Positions 5,218 to 6,173 of a stretch of 6,173 nt of DNA are shown here, piece after piece (within the stretch, counting starts at the first letter, position 1; the number at the start of each line of letters is the position of its first letter). The translations under genes and the position numbers were made by a program. The stretch is from positions 1-6,173 of the forward strand of contig CANMSW010000141.1 in NCBI GenBank assembly GCA_947500275.1. The letters run 5' to 3'. Origin of the DNA: Bacteriovoracaceae bacterium (GTDB lineage: Bacteria; Bdellovibrionota; UBA1018). The notes beneath the pieces were generated by a model. It worked only from the letters and a program-made list of their open reading frames with translations, was not told the origin of the DNA and made no database searches.

Positions 5218-6173
5218 ATGAGCTCAGACTCTCTCCTTTTGATGAGTGATCATCCAGAAGACATCCAAATGATCTCGTTTGTCGCACAGACTCAAGGCCT
5301 CCACCTGGTGCGAGCTCAAACGACCGGGGCCATTCAAGAGGCCCTCTTGAATGATCGACCCGCATTGATCTTCTGGAACACGGATGACGAAAGACTCGGT
5401 CCCGTTCAGTTTGAAGCCCTCTCGAATGCCAAATTCCCGTCCTCGCGCGTGTTCGCACTCACGCAGGCAGAGATCTCGGACGACTCGTGGCTGGGAGTTA
5501 TCCTCAGCGAGCAAAGTCGCCAGGGTATACCACCTCCTTTTTCGCATCAAATTTGGAGGCGATATATGGAACCCATGCCCTTCCTCATCGCGCGTCTGGC
5601 CTCGTTTGCACTTCAGTCTGAGAAGCCCTCCCCCTCGTCAGCACCAGCGCTCATTCGTTTTTTTGCGGACGGGTCCTGGAATCAAAAACTCCAGATCGTA
5701 AGGTCCAGTCACAAAAAAGCGGCTGTTGGGGCACTCGAGAAAGTACTGACGGAGAAAAACGTCCCCAAGCGGCTGGCCACCCTGGTTGCCACAGCCGCTG
5801 ACGAACTTCTTTTGAATGCCATCTATGAGGCCCCCGTCGCGCGAGGGACAGCCCCGGGCGCAAAGGAATTGCGATATCAAAGAGTGTTCGATCGCAATAA
5901 AGACCTGGAGCTCAATGACCGAGAAAAAGTCTCACTGGTTTTGGCAGCGAGTCCGACTCACATGGGCGTCATGGTCAGAGACCAGTGGGGATCTATTCCG
6001 AAGGAAGCCCTCGAGAAAATCTTGTGGGCTGGCCCTTCAGCATCGGATGAGAAAGCTCCGAGCCGACTCGGACTATCCTCGGTTGCCGGTGCGGGCATTA
6101 GCTTACACGTCCATTGCGTTCCGGAGATTCTGACGGACGTGACGCTTCTCATTCCCATTTGCTCAACCTTTAG
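5218..6173 (+). CDS. Degenerate-receiver and GHKL ATPase-like signalling protein, partial at the right edge
   Basis: This frame is open for 318 codons from the ATG and runs off the window, so the C-terminus is missing. An in-frame TAA at 5206-5208 excludes an earlier start. No Shine-Dalgarno sequence is present at a useful distance (GAGGG at 5193-5197 is about 20 bases away). Residues 6 to about 110 look like a receiver fold: LLLMSDHPEDI (6-16) resembles the beta1 acidic pocket, but the beta3 strand reads ALIFWNTDD (49-57), with W or N where the phosphorylated Asp should be. From about 170 it resembles a GHKL ATPase: N box ADELLLNAIYEAP (E196, N200), G1-like DQWG (255-258), and a loose G2-like RLGLSS (283-288) lacking its leading glycines. 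The family resembles anti-sigma or kinase-type ATP-binding proteins of Bdellovibrio-like bacteria, from memory. No H-box or membrane segment is visible. A regulatory, ATP-binding role is inferred; link to the glucan genes is unproven. Confidence 0.72.
   Translation, partial: MSSDSLLLMSDHPEDIQMISFVAQTQGLHLVRAQTTGAIQEALLNDRPALIFWNTDDERLGPVQFEALSNAKFPSSRVFALTQAEISDDSWLGVILSEQSRQGIPPPFSHQIWRRYMEPMPFLIARLASFALQSEKPSPSSAPALIRFFADGSWNQKLQIVRSSHKKAAVGALEKVLTEKNVPKRLATLVATAADELLLNAIYEAPVARGTAPGAKELRYQRVFDRNKDLELNDREKVSLVLAASPTHMGVMVRDQWGSIPKEALEKILWAGPSASDEKAPSRLGLSSVAGAGISLHVHCVPEILTDVTLLIPICSTF

Noticed and set aside
5224..5550. Minus-strand open frames opposite the start of the last gene
   Set aside because: The plus strand carries a continuous 318-codon frame with receiver-like and GHKL motifs, so the opposite-strand frames are shadows.
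5816..6133. Plus-strand 105-codon frame near the right edge
   Set aside because: It lies in another frame within the edge-truncated GHKL gene, whose N and G1 boxes run through the same bases.

Overview
The window reads as an ordinary chromosomal stretch from a Gram-negative bacterium of moderate GC content, a little above half by eye. All five genes lie on the plus strand. The best taxonomic hints are the SecG core, whose loop reads SGKGADISASFGGSSQTIFG, and the last gene, a degenerate receiver fused to a GHKL-type ATPase with the motif ADELLLNAIYEAP. Both resemble, from memory, proteins of Bdellovibrio-like bacteria and their relatives (Bdellovibrionota, former Deltaproteobacteria). This placement is an inference from recall, not a search result.

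Layout. Positions 1-83 are a leader with a 10-bp inverted repeat that covers the weak ribosome binding site of the first gene. Positions 84-1073 encode a PLP-dependent cysteine synthase (CysK). A short gap holds an 8-bp hairpin and then a strong sigma70-type promoter whose expected transcription start lies almost on the ATG of secG (1158-1538), so secG mRNA may be leaderless. The 258-bp gap 1539-1796 has no convincing gene but holds two clusters of inverted repeats, one of which can fold in two mutually exclusive ways.

Positions 1797-5169 form a two-gene carbohydrate unit: a GT-B glycosyltransferase of family GT4 (1797-2951), then a glycogen-debranching-type amylo-alpha-1,6-glucosidase (preferred start 2833, end 5169). 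They overlap by 119 bp in different frames, and the second gene has a perfect GGAGG ribosome binding site inside the first. Translational coupling and a joint role in making and trimming an alpha-glucan or related oligosaccharide is the simplest reading, but the product is not determined by the sequence.

From 5218 an open frame runs 318 codons to the right edge without a stop. It encodes a receiver-like N-terminal region lacking the usual phospho-acceptor aspartate, joined to a GHKL/HATPase-like domain with recognisable N and G1 boxes. It is probably a signalling protein of the anti-sigma or histidine-kinase ATPase type, and it is the least conventional gene here. No tRNA, rRNA, CRISPR array, insertion sequence or phage gene was seen.
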